A stretch of DNA of 64,000 nt from Methanosarcina acetivorans C2A (GCF_000007345.1 NC_003552.1:3410001-3474000); one strand, 5' to 3'. Positions 46,454-56,425 are shown, numbered from the stretch's first letter. The notes: a model not told the origin generated them from the letters alone. Program-made: numbers and translations.

Positions 46454-47343
46454 GTGGTTTCATACCATTAATTTGTTATTGTATATATTTGAAAGGTAAG
46501 ATAAACTATTTCATAGCTGTTGATCAGAAGTCATTAGGATGAACTTTTTGAATTCAAATTGTTTACAATTTATCGTTTGAATCCAAATTATTATAGATTA
46601 TATTGTTTATATTTAATCAATATGATTTCAAACTAAAAATTCAAACCTTACCACGATCTAATTTGAAATAGAATCTGAGACCTAAACTCCAGAAAAACAG
46701 AAAATTCATTTATTTCTCTTTTGAAGCGTTTATTTTCAAATTTATGCTGTCTTAAAAAATTTAAAGAAGGTTCAGAAAAATAGGACCCTTAATATGGTAC
46801 TGAAAAAATTGCTGGAAAGGAAAGAGAAATTGGACTCTTCGCTGTTTTCTATGGGTCGAAAATAATCACTTGCTTGATGTTTAAAATCAAATATATTGGG
46901 CATCATGGTAAAATTTGAATTTTAGACATCTAACGGTTTAATGCTATCGTTTTTAGTTCAAATGCATAAGTCCGGTCCCAATTGTAGAATCAAATTTAAT
47001 TTTAAAGCACGCTCTGAAAAAGTCAAGATTTACTACTGTTCAAATAATTATTAACATAATTCTGTTTTTTACCAGTTAAAATTCAATATTCTGATTACGA
47101 CATAGGAACATTAACTCAATATAATTTGTTTTATTTTATTTCCTCTTAATTCTAATAGTTAGAATACAAACATTTTTATAGCTATTTGATCATTATTTTA
47201 AGAAAATTAAATTTGATTTTTGATAAAATGAAGTTGAATACAAGTAATATTGTATTCTCCCAACCTGAGATAATAATCCAAATTATCACATCACCTGAGA
47301 CAAAGTCACCTTATGGACGCTGAAATAAATATAAAAATTAAAG
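46454..47343. promoter_or_regulatory. 890-bp divergent regulatory region with dyads
   Basis: TTTGAATTCAAA at 46547-46558 and TTTGAATCCAAA at 46576-46587 are near-identical dyads about 100 bases upstream of the MarR start. A different 17-bp dyad, ATTCTAA-TAG-TTAGAAT, is at 47149-47165 before the importer operon. The remainder is AT-rich without a gene. Confidence 0.5.
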
Positions 47344-48480
47344 GTGGGAAATATAATACACATAAAGAAGTTGAGTATTGGAATTGGGGCCTTGCTTGTA
47401 GTATTACTTATTGTAATCTTTCCAACCGAAACGGATCAGGAAACAAACACAACAGCTGCAGACAGTAAGATAATAATTATTGATGCCCTCGGCAGAGAAG
47501 TAATCCTTGATAAACCCGCCGAAAGAATTGCATATACGCATTACTCGGTCGCTGAAGTCCTGAAAGCTATCGGAGCCTGGGATCGGGTTGTAGCACGGGA
47601 CGGGTATATCTCTGATGAAAATTTTTACCCGAATCTGGATGAGATCCCTGCGATATGTCCGGCCAGAAACCCCATGGACATAAACTACGAAAAAACCGTA
47701 GAAGTACAGCCTGATGTTCTCATCCTGCCAAAATTTGAATGGTATGATGACACTGACGAAATAATCAACAGGCTTGAACCTGATATTCCAGTTGTTTTCG
47801 TTGATACGCTAAATCCTGATTCCTTTTGTGATACTGTTCAGATAATAGGAACGATTGTCGGAAATGAAGACGAAGCTCAGGAATATATCGAGTTTTACAG
47901 TGGAATTTATGATCCTATAGTAGCTAAGACTTCGCAGATCGCTCAAGAAGACAGCCTGAATGTATTTTATAAGGCTTTTTCCGACACTCCAGAGCAAATA
48001 AAAACCTATGGTAAAGAAATGCCCGGCGGAAACGAGTTATTTAACGCGGCCGGAGGGAAAAACATTGCAGAAACTCTTTCTTTTGCTTATGGAGATGTCG
48101 ATCGTGAATGGATTCTTGAACAGGACATCGATGCCGTTGTAGTTATGTGCTGGGATCAGCATTATCCTGAGACATTTGGATATGCTGTAAACGATTCAGA
48201 ACTGGCTACGAAGAGTGGTAAGGAGATACAGGAAGAAATAATGGGGCAGGATATCTTTGCGCATACTGAAGCTGTAAAAAACAAAAAAGTGTACCTGCTT
48301 CATAACGAATTGCTTTCCACCCCGAGAAATATCATTGCCATAGCTTACATGGCGAAGTGGTTCTATCCAGACATGTTTCCTGACCTCGATCCGGAGGCAC
48401 TCCACCAGGAATATCTGGATAGATTCATTGGGGCCGATTATAACCTTTCTAATGTCGGACTGTTTGCCTATCCGGCTTAA
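47344..48480 (+). CDS. ABC importer substrate-binding protein, FecB/BtuF type
   Basis: The 378-residue protein starts with GTG at 47344. An N-terminal membrane segment (SIGIGALLVVLLIVIFPTE) acts as signal or anchor; no lipobox Cys is seen. The periplasmic-binding-protein type III fold shows IIDALGREVILDKPAERIAY, VQPDVLILPKFEW, KTYGKEMPGGNELFNAAGGK and ATPs-like AYMAKWFYPD. Such proteins bind iron chelates, cobalamin or other metal complexes outside the cell and deliver them to FecCD permeases. It is the first gene of a four-gene operon on this strand. Confidence 0.9.
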   Translation: MGNIIHIKKLSIGIGALLVVLLIVIFPTETDQETNTTAADSKIIIIDALGREVILDKPAERIAYTHYSVAEVLKAIGAWDRVVARDGYISDENFYPNLDEIPAICPARNPMDINYEKTVEVQPDVLILPKFEWYDDTDEIINRLEPDIPVVFVDTLNPDSFCDTVQIIGTIVGNEDEAQEYIEFYSGIYDPIVAKTSQIAQEDSLNVFYKAFSDTPEQIKTYGKEMPGGNELFNAAGGKNIAETLSFAYGDVDREWILEQDIDAVVVMCWDQHYPETFGYAVNDSELATKSGKEIQEEIMGQDIFAHTEAVKNKKVYLLHNELLSTPRNIIAIAYMAKWFYPDMFPDLDPEALHQEYLDRFIGADYNLSNVGLFAYPA

Positions 48481-48512
48481 CTGAATTTTTAACAGACAGG
48501 AGAGTGACAACT

Positions 48513-49553
48513 ATGAAAGAATTCCCTGAAAATAGAGTTCCATTAACTCGAATATATGAAATGTCTCTTGCATCCGTGCAGACAAATGCAATGGTTGCGG
48601 GAGTTGAGCTTACCATCTTCGATCAGCTCAGTATACCTATCCAGGCAGGAGAACTTGCTAAAACATGTGGATTTGATCCCAGAATTACGGCAGAATACCT
48701 CAATGTCCTGACTGCCTGCGGTCTTGTGATCAAAAAGAACGGATTTTATCAAAACAGCCAGGGAGCTGAGCAATACCTGGTAACTGGTAGCCCGACCTAC
48801 TATGGAGATCTAATTTTACTTGAGTATGAGCGCATGGCCATGAGTCCTAAAGAGATAGCTGAGCGAGTTAGAAACGGGCCGGCCTTTCAAAAAGAAAAAG
48901 AAAACATGAATTCGGAAGAGTTCTGGATACGATATGCGCGATCAATGGCAAACTGGGAACGTTCCGGAACCGCCCAGAAGATTGCGGATACTATCGCATC
49001 ATTGTCGGAATTCTCTTCGATGAGGAAAATGCTTGACCTTGGAGGAGGTCCAGGTCTGATGAGTATCACGGTTTTGGCCCGTCATCCATCAATGAAAGGT
49101 GTAGTGTTTGACCAGCCGGCTGTGGTCAATGTCACTGAGGAGTTCATCGAAGAGTATGAACTTTCTGAAAGGCTGACAACAATGGGCGGTGATTACCTGA
49201 AAGATTCTATTGGCAGTGGCTACGACCTGATCCTTGCAAGCTGCACGCTCAACTTTGCCAGGGATTGCATGGATAAAATAGTAAAAAAGATTTATGACGC
49301 ACTCAATCCGGGTGGAGTTTTTGTAAGTCTTCATGATGGAATGCATGAAGAAGGTACAAAGCCGGCTATTCATGTCTTGAATATGATGCCCAGCGCCCTA
49401 TCTGGATACAATTGTAGCCTTAGCAAGGGTTTTATTGCAAATTCGATACTCAATGCAGGGTTTCAGTCTGTCTGGTCACAGACAATTAACCTCGACGTAG
49501 GACCTTTCGATATGGACATCGCCCGGAAAACTCCCGAAGAAACAAAAACTTAA
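48513..49553 (+). CDS. O-methyltransferase inside an ABC importer operon
   Basis: ATG at 48513 behind AGGAG is preferred over GTG at 48504. The N-terminal winged-helix dimerisation domain (IYEMSLASVQTNAMVAGVEL, LTACGLVIKKNGFY) precedes a class I SAM-methyltransferase core with motif I KMLDLGGGPGLMSITVLARH (about residue 170), VVFDQPAVVN and GGDYLKDSIGSGYDLILASC. This is the layout of small-molecule O-methyltransferases (acetylserotonin/hydroxyneurosporene type). It is placed between the binding protein and the permease, so it probably acts on the imported ligand or on a secreted chelator. Substrate unknown. Confidence 0.88.
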   Translation: MKEFPENRVPLTRIYEMSLASVQTNAMVAGVELTIFDQLSIPIQAGELAKTCGFDPRITAEYLNVLTACGLVIKKNGFYQNSQGAEQYLVTGSPTYYGDLILLEYERMAMSPKEIAERVRNGPAFQKEKENMNSEEFWIRYARSMANWERSGTAQKIADTIASLSEFSSMRKMLDLGGGPGLMSITVLARHPSMKGVVFDQPAVVNVTEEFIEEYELSERLTTMGGDYLKDSIGSGYDLILASCTLNFARDCMDKIVKKIYDALNPGGVFVSLHDGMHEEGTKPAIHVLNMMPSALSGYNCSLSKGFIANSILNAGFQSVWSQTINLDVGPFDMDIARKTPEETKT

Positions 49554-49568
49554 ACGGGTTGACGGTTT

Positions 49569-50651
49569 ATGGATTATGACCCTCAAAAAAACCTATGTCA
49601 AACAGAAATAAGTCGTATCACGGAGAGGTATTATCACTTTACCTCTAAAAAAATCCTCTTTATTGTTGCCTTATGCCTGCTTATCGTCATCAGCATAGGG
49701 ATCGCCGCATCGACCGGCTCTGCTGATGTTTCTTTCGGAGATGTTTATGTTTCAATTCTCAGCAAAATATTCCCCAATGAAGCAGAGAGTTCCTGGGTAG
49801 TAGATACCTGCCTCTGGAAACTCCGGTTTCCCCGTATTTTTATGGGGCTCTTTGCCGGGATTGCACTTGGGACAGCCGGAACTGCAACGCAGGGGACTTT
49901 GAAAAATCCACTTGCCGATCCGTATATGCTCGGAATTGCGTCAGCTGCAGGGTTTGGTGCAGCGATTGCGATCATATTCGGGACCGGGATTTTTGCCGGC
50001 AAGTATCTCGTTGTCGGAAATGCCTTCTTCTTCTCACTAATCGCTGCCGCAATCATCATCGCCATTGCAGAGAAAAAAGGCGGTTCAGCAGAGGCGATGG
50101 TCCTTACCGGGATCGCTGTGATGTTTTTTTTCCAGGCCCTCACCACCTTTGTAGAATATTTTGCAGAAGCAGAAGCAGTAAAGGGTGCAATGTTCTGGAT
50201 GGTCGGAGACCTCGGGAAAGCCAGATGGGAAGACTTCTGGTTTGTTATCCCCATCACGGGGATACTTGTTCCCGTACTCATCTGGAAGTCCTGAGACCTT
50301 AACATCATAGGGGCAGGGGACGAGAGCGCAAAGAGCCTCGGGATAAATGTCAAAAGGTTCCGGGTTCTCATCATGGCAGTCTCCTCGCTTCTGGTTGCAG
50401 GAGTAGTCAGTTTTGTCGGAGCTATCGGGTTTATCGGGCTGATCTCGCCTCATATCTGCCGGCTGATCATTGGAGGAGATAATCGCTTCCTGATCCCTGC
50501 ATCCGGGCTGATAGGAGCAGTCTTCCTGATTATCTCTGATTCTATTGCACGGACAGTTCTCTCACCCGCAGTTATTCCCGTAGGGGTGATCACTGCATTC
50601 CTCGGCGTTCCTTTCTTTGTGTACCTTATTATGTACAGGAGGGAGTACTGA
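49569..50651 (+). pseudogene. FecCD-type ABC permease with in-frame TGA
   Basis: The frame from ATG 49569 encodes an FecCD/BtuC permease (LRFPRIFMGLFAGIALGTAG, TQGTLKNPLADPYMLGIASA). It meets TGA at 50292-50294 and continues in the same frame DLNIIGAGDESAKSLGINVK, GFIGLISPHICRLIIGGDNR to 50651. A single TGA, where the family usually has Arg (CGA), interrupts an otherwise complete protein of about 360 residues. The upstream product would lack the last membrane spans. The importer is therefore probably inactive unless this is a sequence error. Confidence 0.9.
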
Positions 50652-51418
50652 TGAAGCTCTCGCTCGACGGGGTCACGCTCTCATACGCTTCGGTGACGGT
50701 GTTGCACGGAATTTCAATGGAATTTTGTGAACCGGGCGTTGTCGGTATAATAGGGCCAAACGGCGCCGGAAAGAGTACGCTACTCCGCTGTATCAATAAT
50801 GTCCTTACACCTAAGAGCGGTAGGATCTGTCTAGATGAGCAGAAAACCTATGACATGGACGCGGCTGAAATCGCTCGAAATTTCGGATATGTTCCCCAGG
50901 AGTTCCCGATAACCTTTCAAGCAACTGTTTTTGACACGGTACTTATGGGCAGGCGTCCGTTCTCGTCCTGGAGGGTTAGCAGGAATGATGTTGAAATCGC
51001 TGCTGGAGCCGTCAAAATGTTGAACCTCGAGCAGGTCGCACTCAGGTACCACTCGGAACTCTCTGGTGGTCAGCAACAGCGAGTAATGATAGCCCGAGCA
51101 CTCGCCCAGAATAGCCGGGTGCTCCTCCTTGACGAGCCGACTTCCAAACTCGACATCAGGCACCAGCTTGAAGTGATGGATATCATCCGTGCCCTTGTAG
51201 ACAAACGAGGTCTGCTTTCTATTCTTGTAATCCATGATCTCAACCTTGCTTCCAGATACGCTGACAAACTTATCATGCTCAAAGATGGGAAGATATACGC
51301 AGCTGGAGATCCTGTCTCTGTCCTGACACAGAAGAATATTAGGGCAGTCTATGGAGTCGAAGCTGCGGTGGTGCTCGAGGACAATCTGCCGCATATTATC
51401 CCAAAAAGACCGGTATGA
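50651..51418 (+). CDS. ABC importer ATPase, FecE/BtuD type
   Basis: The 255-residue ATPase has Walker A GPNGAGKSTLLRCINNVL (about residue 35), Q-loop YVPQEF, signature LSGGQQQRVMIARALAQ, Walker B VLLLDEPTSKLD and the H-loop LVIHDLN. It overlaps the permease stop by one base and so is translationally coupled. It energises uptake of the ligand bound by the first gene product. Confidence 0.95.
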   Translation: MKLSLDGVTLSYASVTVLHGISMEFCEPGVVGIIGPNGAGKSTLLRCINNVLTPKSGRICLDEQKTYDMDAAEIARNFGYVPQEFPITFQATVFDTVLMGRRPFSSWRVSRNDVEIAAGAVKMLNLEQVALRYHSELSGGQQQRVMIARALAQNSRVLLLDEPTSKLDIRHQLEVMDIIRALVDKRGLLSILVIHDLNLASRYADKLIMLKDGKIYAAGDPVSVLTQKNIRAVYGVEAAVVLEDNLPHIIPKRPV

Positions 51419-51697
51419 AGTCATCAAAAGCTTATTGGAAAAAGTTTCCCGAACAAATAATAATCTATAGCAGGGATATGTATCGGTAAAAAAATCTTTG
51501 ATAGTTTAAGGTTGAAGGAGCATTGCTGAAGAACACCTCTACCTATGCAAAAGTTCAGGAGAAAATACTAACATAACAGGATGTTGATGCGATTTTAGTT
51601 AAGTGCTGGAAACAAAAACATCCTGAGATGTTAGGATATAAAGGGTCTTTTCAACTACTCCATCTTAATCAAAGATCCGCAGAAATGGCTTTTCAGT

Positions 51698-52924
51698 TTA
51701 TGTCTCCAAGCACCAGTCCATCAACTGAGCCGAACGAAGCTGAATCGCTGTTTCACGATCCACGCCATAGACTTCCTGATAAAATGACAGGACCCATTCG
51801 TTAAGGTCAATGTCCGCGAATTTTTCAGGGTATGCTGCCTTTGCGATAACCATCAGATCGATAGGATATTCCAGGCGCTTTTCACTGTTTCGGGGAGAAT
51901 AAGGAAGAGAGACTACCCGGCGGTTTTTTACGGCCTGGAGTTCGTGAAGGTTTTTGTAATAGGGAGCTTCATAAAGTTCTTCAGGAGGAGCATAGTGTGC
52001 CGCAGTGCCGATTACAATGATATCGGGATCTATTGCCAGGACCTGTTCGGTACTGATCACCTCAAAGGAACCAAGATCGGAGCGAAAAGCGTTTTTTGCA
52101 TTGATAACGTCCTCGATCATATACGACTCCGTTGTTTTCAGGCCCCAGGCAATCCCGGCTGAGGTCTGCGTACGGTGCATAGGAGAGAGGCCAAACACCA
52201 GCACATCAGGTTTTTCTTCATCCGAAATATTCTGTGTCCGTTCTTTGATCAGCTCCTGCCTGGACTCGAGGCATGAGGCGATTCGATCAGCTTCTTTTTC
52301 CTTTCCAAAGACCTGTCCTATGATGTGAATCTCATCTGAAATCGCCGTTGGATTCGAATTATCGTAACAGTTGGGACTATAAAGAACGACAAGAGGGATT
52401 CCAAGAGATTCGATTGTCTGGATACTCTTCTGTGCCCTTTCGTCTTCACTAGACAGGAATGCGGAGCTTCCCATGCGAATTATAACTACATCGGGTTCAA
52501 GAGAAGCAAGGGTTTCGTAGTTCATCGCCACACCATAATCCACTACAAGTGGAAGATCTTTTAAATCCGGAGACAGAGCCAGAGCCACATGTTTGCCTCC
52601 ACTCACAGTAACATTCGTGCCGTTATCTGTAGGATAAGTAAAGTCTCCTTCATACTGGAGGCCTTTGGAACCAAGACCGATAAGTGTATCATTTACGCCA
52701 AGGACCACCATCACCTCTTCTACGAGGCCATCAGAGACGGTAACAGTCCTCTCAATGTTGACAGGCACCTTTACCTCAACTCCCCGGCTATCGATGACGA
52801 TCCGGTACTCGTCGTCGGTTATGGTTTTTTCCTCCACGGTCTGCATGGGTGACTGAGTGCATCCTGCAACAGCCGTCGCAAAGAGAAGGATCAGGCCCAA
52901 TATAATTAGAGATCGCTGCTGCAT
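51698..52924 (-). CDS. ABC importer substrate-binding lipoprotein
   Basis: ATG at 52924 follows GGAGGGGAAAGG and is preferred over 52939. The protein has a lipoprotein signal (SLIILGLILLFATAVAGC, lipobox AVAGC) and the type III binding-protein fold (VIDSRGVEVKVPVNIERTVT, SLEPDVVIIRMGSSA, AIDPDIIVIGTAAHY). It is diverged from the binding protein at 47344. It is intact, but the companion permease and ATPase are fused remnants immediately upstream, so it may work with other transport components. Confidence 0.9.
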   Translation of the reverse strand: MQQRSLIILGLILLFATAVAGCTQSPMQTVEEKTITDDEYRIVIDSRGVEVKVPVNIERTVTVSDGLVEEVMVVLGVNDTLIGLGSKGLQYEGDFTYPTDNGTNVTVSGGKHVALALSPDLKDLPLVVDYGVAMNYETLASLEPDVVIIRMGSSAFLSSEDERAQKSIQTIESLGIPLVVLYSPNCYDNSNPTAISDEIHIIGQVFGKEKEADRIASCLESRQELIKERTQNISDEEKPDVLVFGLSPMHRTQTSAGIAWGLKTTESYMIEDVINAKNAFRSDLGSFEVISTEQVLAIDPDIIVIGTAAHYAPPEELYEAPYYKNLHELQAVKNRRVVSLPYSPRNSEKRLEYPIDLMVIAKAAYPEKFADIDLNEWVLSFYQEVYGVDRETAIQLRSAQLMDWCLET

Positions 52925-52960
52925 CCTTTCCCCTCCCACCAGATCATATAATCTATCACA

Positions 52961-53548
52961 TCATTGTTCCAGTTTATCGTATCCGATGTCATAATCAATT
53001 CTCCGTATTGCATTTTGCTCTACATACTGATCGAAAGCATGCTGATTGTAGCTATTCTCCTGCATTTTTCCGGCCTTTCGGGTCTGCAGGTCTGCAGGCA
53101 TGACTATTCTTATTCCTCCCGCCGTCTGCACAGCGCAGGTATTCTGGTAAATCAGGTCAAGGGTCCGCTCGTTGATTGTTTCTACAGGGCTGCCGTCAGC
53201 AATCACTCCACAATTTCCGACAACGACAACACGGTCGCAGAACCAGGCAACGTGATTAGGATCGTGACTGCAGGCGATGACAGTTCTGCCGTCCTCAACG
53301 ACATTGCGCATGTTATGTAGGGAAGGAATAGCAGAGATATCTCCGAAAGTCAGGTGCTTCGTGATAGTGTGTATGACGTCATTAGTGGCAATATAGTAAT
53401 TTCCCGTCATGACAGCGACACTGGCTATAAAGATAAGCGTAATTCCCAGTACCACAAGAATGCCGATTTTTCGTACTTCGAAAAGGTTATTGTTTTTCTC
53501 GTAGCCCAAGGTGGAGAGTAAATTTTTTGTTGAGATTGATGCAACCAT
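52961..53548 (-). pseudogene. Chimeric permease-ATPase ORF from internal deletion
   Basis: Residues 1 to about 80 are the start of an FecCD permease (KIGILVVLGITLIFIASVAV, TKHLTFGDISAIPSLHNM). From about residue 81 the sequence is the C-terminal third of an ABC ATPase (NVVEDGRTVIACSHDPNHVA, CDRVVVVGNCGVIADGSPVE), including the H-loop His but no Walker A, signature or Walker B. A deletion with one end in the permease and the other in the following ATPase gene, near 53306-53312, explains it and keeps frame. The product cannot pump. Confidence 0.85.
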
Positions 53549-53585
53549 CTTTTACTCCTATTATGATATAGTTCAAAAAAATAAT

Positions 53586-53658
53586 CGGATCAGGAATTAC
53601 TCGGATCAGGAATTACTCGGGTCAGGAATTACTCGGGTCAGGAATTACTCGGGTCAGG
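53586..53658. repeat. 16-bp tandem repeat, about 4.5 units
   Basis: CGGATCAGGAATTACT (later units CGGGTCAGGAATTACT) is repeated in tandem upstream of the chimeric ABC ORF. It has no spacers. Confidence 0.9.
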
Positions 53659-53832
53659 GAAGTCCAAAATGATGTACTCGGCGATTGATCACATAAAAGG
53701 GCCAGGCAGCAGATGTATTTTTAAAAAACGTTTTTATTTTAATTATTTATAAAAATCTTACTTATTCATAAAAATCATACTTATTCGGAAAAACCTTACT
53801 TTCAATTGTTTGTACTTGTGCTTGGACTTGGA

Positions 53833-54456
53833 TTACTTTTGATAGCTTTTCCTGAACTGAATCATGTAATTATAACCGAGATCAACAAGGTTTATCTTTT
53901 CAAAACCATATTTCGCTATTAAATTTTCCAGCTCTTCAGGTGACAAACGCATGTGGAGTGGTGGACCGAACGACATTTCTTCTTTTTTACATTCGACAAT
54001 TGCCAGGCGCCCATCAGGTTTTAAAACCCGGTGGATTTCGCTGAATATCACGTCACTATCTTTAGCCAGATCAAGCGAATGCAGCACAGTAGAAATAAAA
54101 TACACATCGATACAGCTTTCTTCGATTGGTAATGGTCTGGCAATATCAGAAACCATTCCCTTGATATTCTTTATTCCTTCCAGATCAGCTTTTTCTGTCA
54201 GATTATCAATAAGCTCCTGCCATTTATCCAGCGCGTACACCATCCCGGAATTCCCGACTATTTTAGAAGCCCAAATTGAATAGTCTCCCGGCCCGCAGCC
54301 CATATCAAGAAAAAATTCTCCAGCTTTCAGTTTTAGCTCGCTGAATATTAAATCAGGATCATGCATCCAGAAGCTGCCTCGACCACATCTTTGTTCGTTT
54401 TCTCTATGACTTGTATCGTGGTCACATCCTTTTTTACATATTTTTGTATCAGTCAT
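53833..54456 (-). CDS. Class I SAM-methyltransferase, UbiE-like
   Basis: ATG at 54456 overlaps the stop of the CooC-like gene by 8 bases and is preferred over 54474. Motif I is FFLDMGCGPGDYSIWASKIV; VYALDKWQELIDNL, DVYFISTVLHSLDL and VLKPDGRLAIVECKK follow. It belongs to the methyltransferase 11 group acting on small molecules. An N-terminal CKKGCDHDTSHRENEQRCGR segment rich in Cys and His may bind metal. Coupled translation with the CooC-like ATPase suggests a shared pathway. Confidence 0.88.
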   Translation of the reverse strand: MTDTKICKKGCDHDTSHRENEQRCGRGSFWMHDPDLIFSELKLKAGEFFLDMGCGPGDYSIWASKIVGNSGMVYALDKWQELIDNLTEKADLEGIKNIKGMVSDIARPLPIEESCIDVYFISTVLHSLDLAKDSDVIFSEIHRVLKPDGRLAIVECKKEEMSFGPPLHMRLSPEELENLIAKYGFEKINLVDLGYNYMIQFRKSYQK

Positions 54457-55240
54457 ATATGCACTTCTCCTCAAGAACCTGCAATATATGCTGAACTTCG
54501 GTGTTTCTTGTCATAACCTCCTCGCCTCTAAGTCCTGCCAGAGAAAGAGTAGGATCTGCCGGAATAGCTGCAATGACTGTGTGCCGGTCGCCAATAGCTT
54601 CCCACATGAATTGTTCGTTTGATTTATCGACTTTGTTCAGGACAAAGAATATCGGTTTGCCGATGCTGCCGCTTAATTCCGCTACCTTTTCGGATAATCT
54701 CAGAGATTCGTAGGACGGGTCGATAACCATAAGGATCGCATCCACGCTCTTTTCGATACCCCTTCCAAAATGTTCGATTCCCGCCTCAGTGTCAACAATA
54801 ACTACCTCACCATGGTTCAATCTCAACTTTTCGATAAATTCTTTTACCAGTATTCCCATCGAGCAAGCGCATCCTTCTCCAACTTCGTGTATCTTTCCTA
54901 TGGCAAGGAGCTTCACTTCCCCGTTCTCCGAAAGATATGCCTGAGGAATGTCAGCAAAACTTAATTTGCCTTCAAAGAAAGAGACCGAATCCCATTCAGG
55001 CGCCGCCTGCATGATTTTCTCAAGTACAGCACTTTTGCCGCCGAAATATTCCATGAAATCGGGAGGAAGATCAACTCCCAGTTGTCTGTGAAGGCCGAAG
55101 TTCGATTCATCTGTATCGATTACAAGAACAGAGTTTCCATTTTCCACAAGAGCCTTTGCGAGGAGAGCTGCAATAGTACTCTTACCACTTCCTCCTTTTC
55201 CACATATAGCGAGTTTGTATGCTTTTTTATTATTCATCAT
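54449..55240 (-). CDS. CooC-like nickel/metalloenzyme maturation ATPase
   Basis: The 263-residue SIMIBI-class P-loop ATPase has deviant Walker A CGKGGSGKSTIAALLA (about residue 13), Switch I VLVIDTDESNFGLHRQLG and Walker B VVIVDTEAGIEHFGRG. The Cys-x-Cys motif GEGCACSMG (about residue 121) is the dimer-bridging metal site of CooC, which inserts nickel into CO dehydrogenase. No CO dehydrogenase gene is adjacent. It is coupled to a methyltransferase, so it may mature another metalloprotein. An AAGAATACTAA direct repeat lies upstream. Confidence 0.9.
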   Translation of the reverse strand: MMNNKKAYKLAICGKGGSGKSTIAALLAKALVENGNSVLVIDTDESNFGLHRQLGVDLPPDFMEYFGGKSAVLEKIMQAAPEWDSVSFFEGKLSFADIPQAYLSENGEVKLLAIGKIHEVGEGCACSMGILVKEFIEKLRLNHGEVVIVDTEAGIEHFGRGIEKSVDAILMVIDPSYESLRLSEKVAELSGSIGKPIFFVLNKVDKSNEQFMWEAIGDRHTVIAAIPADPTLSLAGLRGEEVMTRNTEVQHILQVLEEKCIYD

Positions 55241-55390
55241 ATTTTTTTCTCCAGTATTCCAACAAGTTTTGTTTTTCTCCTTTTTTCACAGTGACAGAAA
55301 TATCCCTGCGAATATTTTCCATGTCCTGATGCTTTTTATGATCGGTTTTCCAGGCTTGTTTGAGTTTAAATTTCTGAATTAACATATCGT

Positions 55391-55462
55391 TTAGTAATAC
55401 AATAAGAATACTAATAGTCGTAAATAAGATATTTTGTATTCGTATTGTAAGAATACTAACTA
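55391..55462. promoter_or_regulatory. Repeated motif upstream of the CooC-like gene
   Basis: TAAGAATACTAA occurs twice, about 40 bases apart (near 55403 and 55448), and the first copy forms a dyad with TTAGTA. The position about 160-220 bases upstream of the start suggests a regulator site. Confidence 0.4.
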
Positions 55463-55668
55463 ATTGATAGCAAATTATATTTATATCTTATGATTTGAAA
55501 CGCATATCTTAAAATTAATAAGGAAAGTTTTATTCAAGCAGAAGGAAGCTTACAGAAAAAAATAATCCTGTCAATGGGATATGAATGCAAATGTCACCTG
55601 TACGTTCCAAGTTTTGTCAGGCCCAAAAGTAAACCTGAAGAGTAGAACGTTACTGTAATTATAGTTAC

Positions 55669-55798
55669 TGAGCTAATCCCAAAACTCAAAATTTGCTTCT
55701 TTGGATATCATATTTAAACTACATATCTAGCCTCGTTTATGAAGCAATCCTGAATAATCCTGGATAATTAGATAAAACTGGGTTTTGGGATGGGCTCA
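55669..55798. mobile_element. MITE family 1, copy 2
   Basis: The ends TGAGCTAATCCCAAAACTC and GGGTTTTGGGATGGGCTCA are inverted repeats. Its reverse complement aligns along the whole length with 3451-3583. Confidence 0.75.
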
Positions 55799-55831
55799 CT
55801 GATAAAAATTTAAATTTAGATCAGGTTTTTT

Positions 55832-56425
55832 TTAACTGGATTTTTGCAGTATTAGATTTTTTTCCCTGGACCCGAGCTTCAAAAGTACTGCTCTGTCGAA
55901 AGGAAACTTAGGTCCAGAGACCTGTTCCAGCCCTACAGAGCTGGCAACCTCCAGTGTAGTATCAAAATTGGACTTTGAGACATGGAATTTAGGCTCAACG
56001 ATCAAAAACCTGCCATCAGGCTTGAGGTGGGAAGCAACTTCGCTCAAAAAACTCTTTTTATCCGGAACTTCATGTACCATATAGAATGCCAGTGCAAAAT
56101 CCGTCATCTCGGAGATACCCAGCTTTTCAGGCTGGGCTTTATGAAGGAATATACGAGAATTAAGTCCCTGACGCTTGCTCTTATTTTTTAGTATCTGAAG
56201 CATCTCATCCTGAATGTCCACTGAGATAACCCTTCCTTCTTCGCCTACCAGCTTAGCCATTGCCAAGGAAAAGAAACCCGGCCCGCAGCCCAGATCCAGG
56301 ACAGTCTGGCCTTCTTTGATATATCTACCAACAATTTTGTAAGGGTTTTGCAAAATCTTGCGAAGCCAGTTGTCAAGGCTCCAGGCTCTTTGATAAGGAC
56401 ATACATCCGTAGATTTTTTCGTCAT
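55832..56425 (-). CDS. Class I SAM-methyltransferase under TetR control (cassette G)
   Basis: The 197-residue methyltransferase has motif I TVLDLGCGPGFFSLAMAKLV (about residue 42), VISVDIQDEMLQIL, DFALAFYMVHEVPDK and HLKPDGRFLIVEPKFHVS. It is of the UbiE/ArsM-like small-molecule type, without the cysteine set of arsenite methyltransferases. A 19-bp palindrome 80 bases upstream (56506-56524) is identical in its core to the one upstream of the TetR gene, so both genes should respond to the same ligand. Confidence 0.9.
   Translation of the reverse strand: MTKKSTDVCPYQRAWSLDNWLRKILQNPYKIVGRYIKEGQTVLDLGCGPGFFSLAMAKLVGEEGRVISVDIQDEMLQILKNKSKRQGLNSRIFLHKAQPEKLGISEMTDFALAFYMVHEVPDKKSFLSEVASHLKPDGRFLIVEPKFHVSKSNFDTTLEVASSVGLEQVSGPKFPFDRAVLLKLGSREKNLILQKSS

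Noticed and set aside
49745-50374. Minus-strand 209-residue ORF
   Set aside because: Antisense shadow of the FecCD permease gene.
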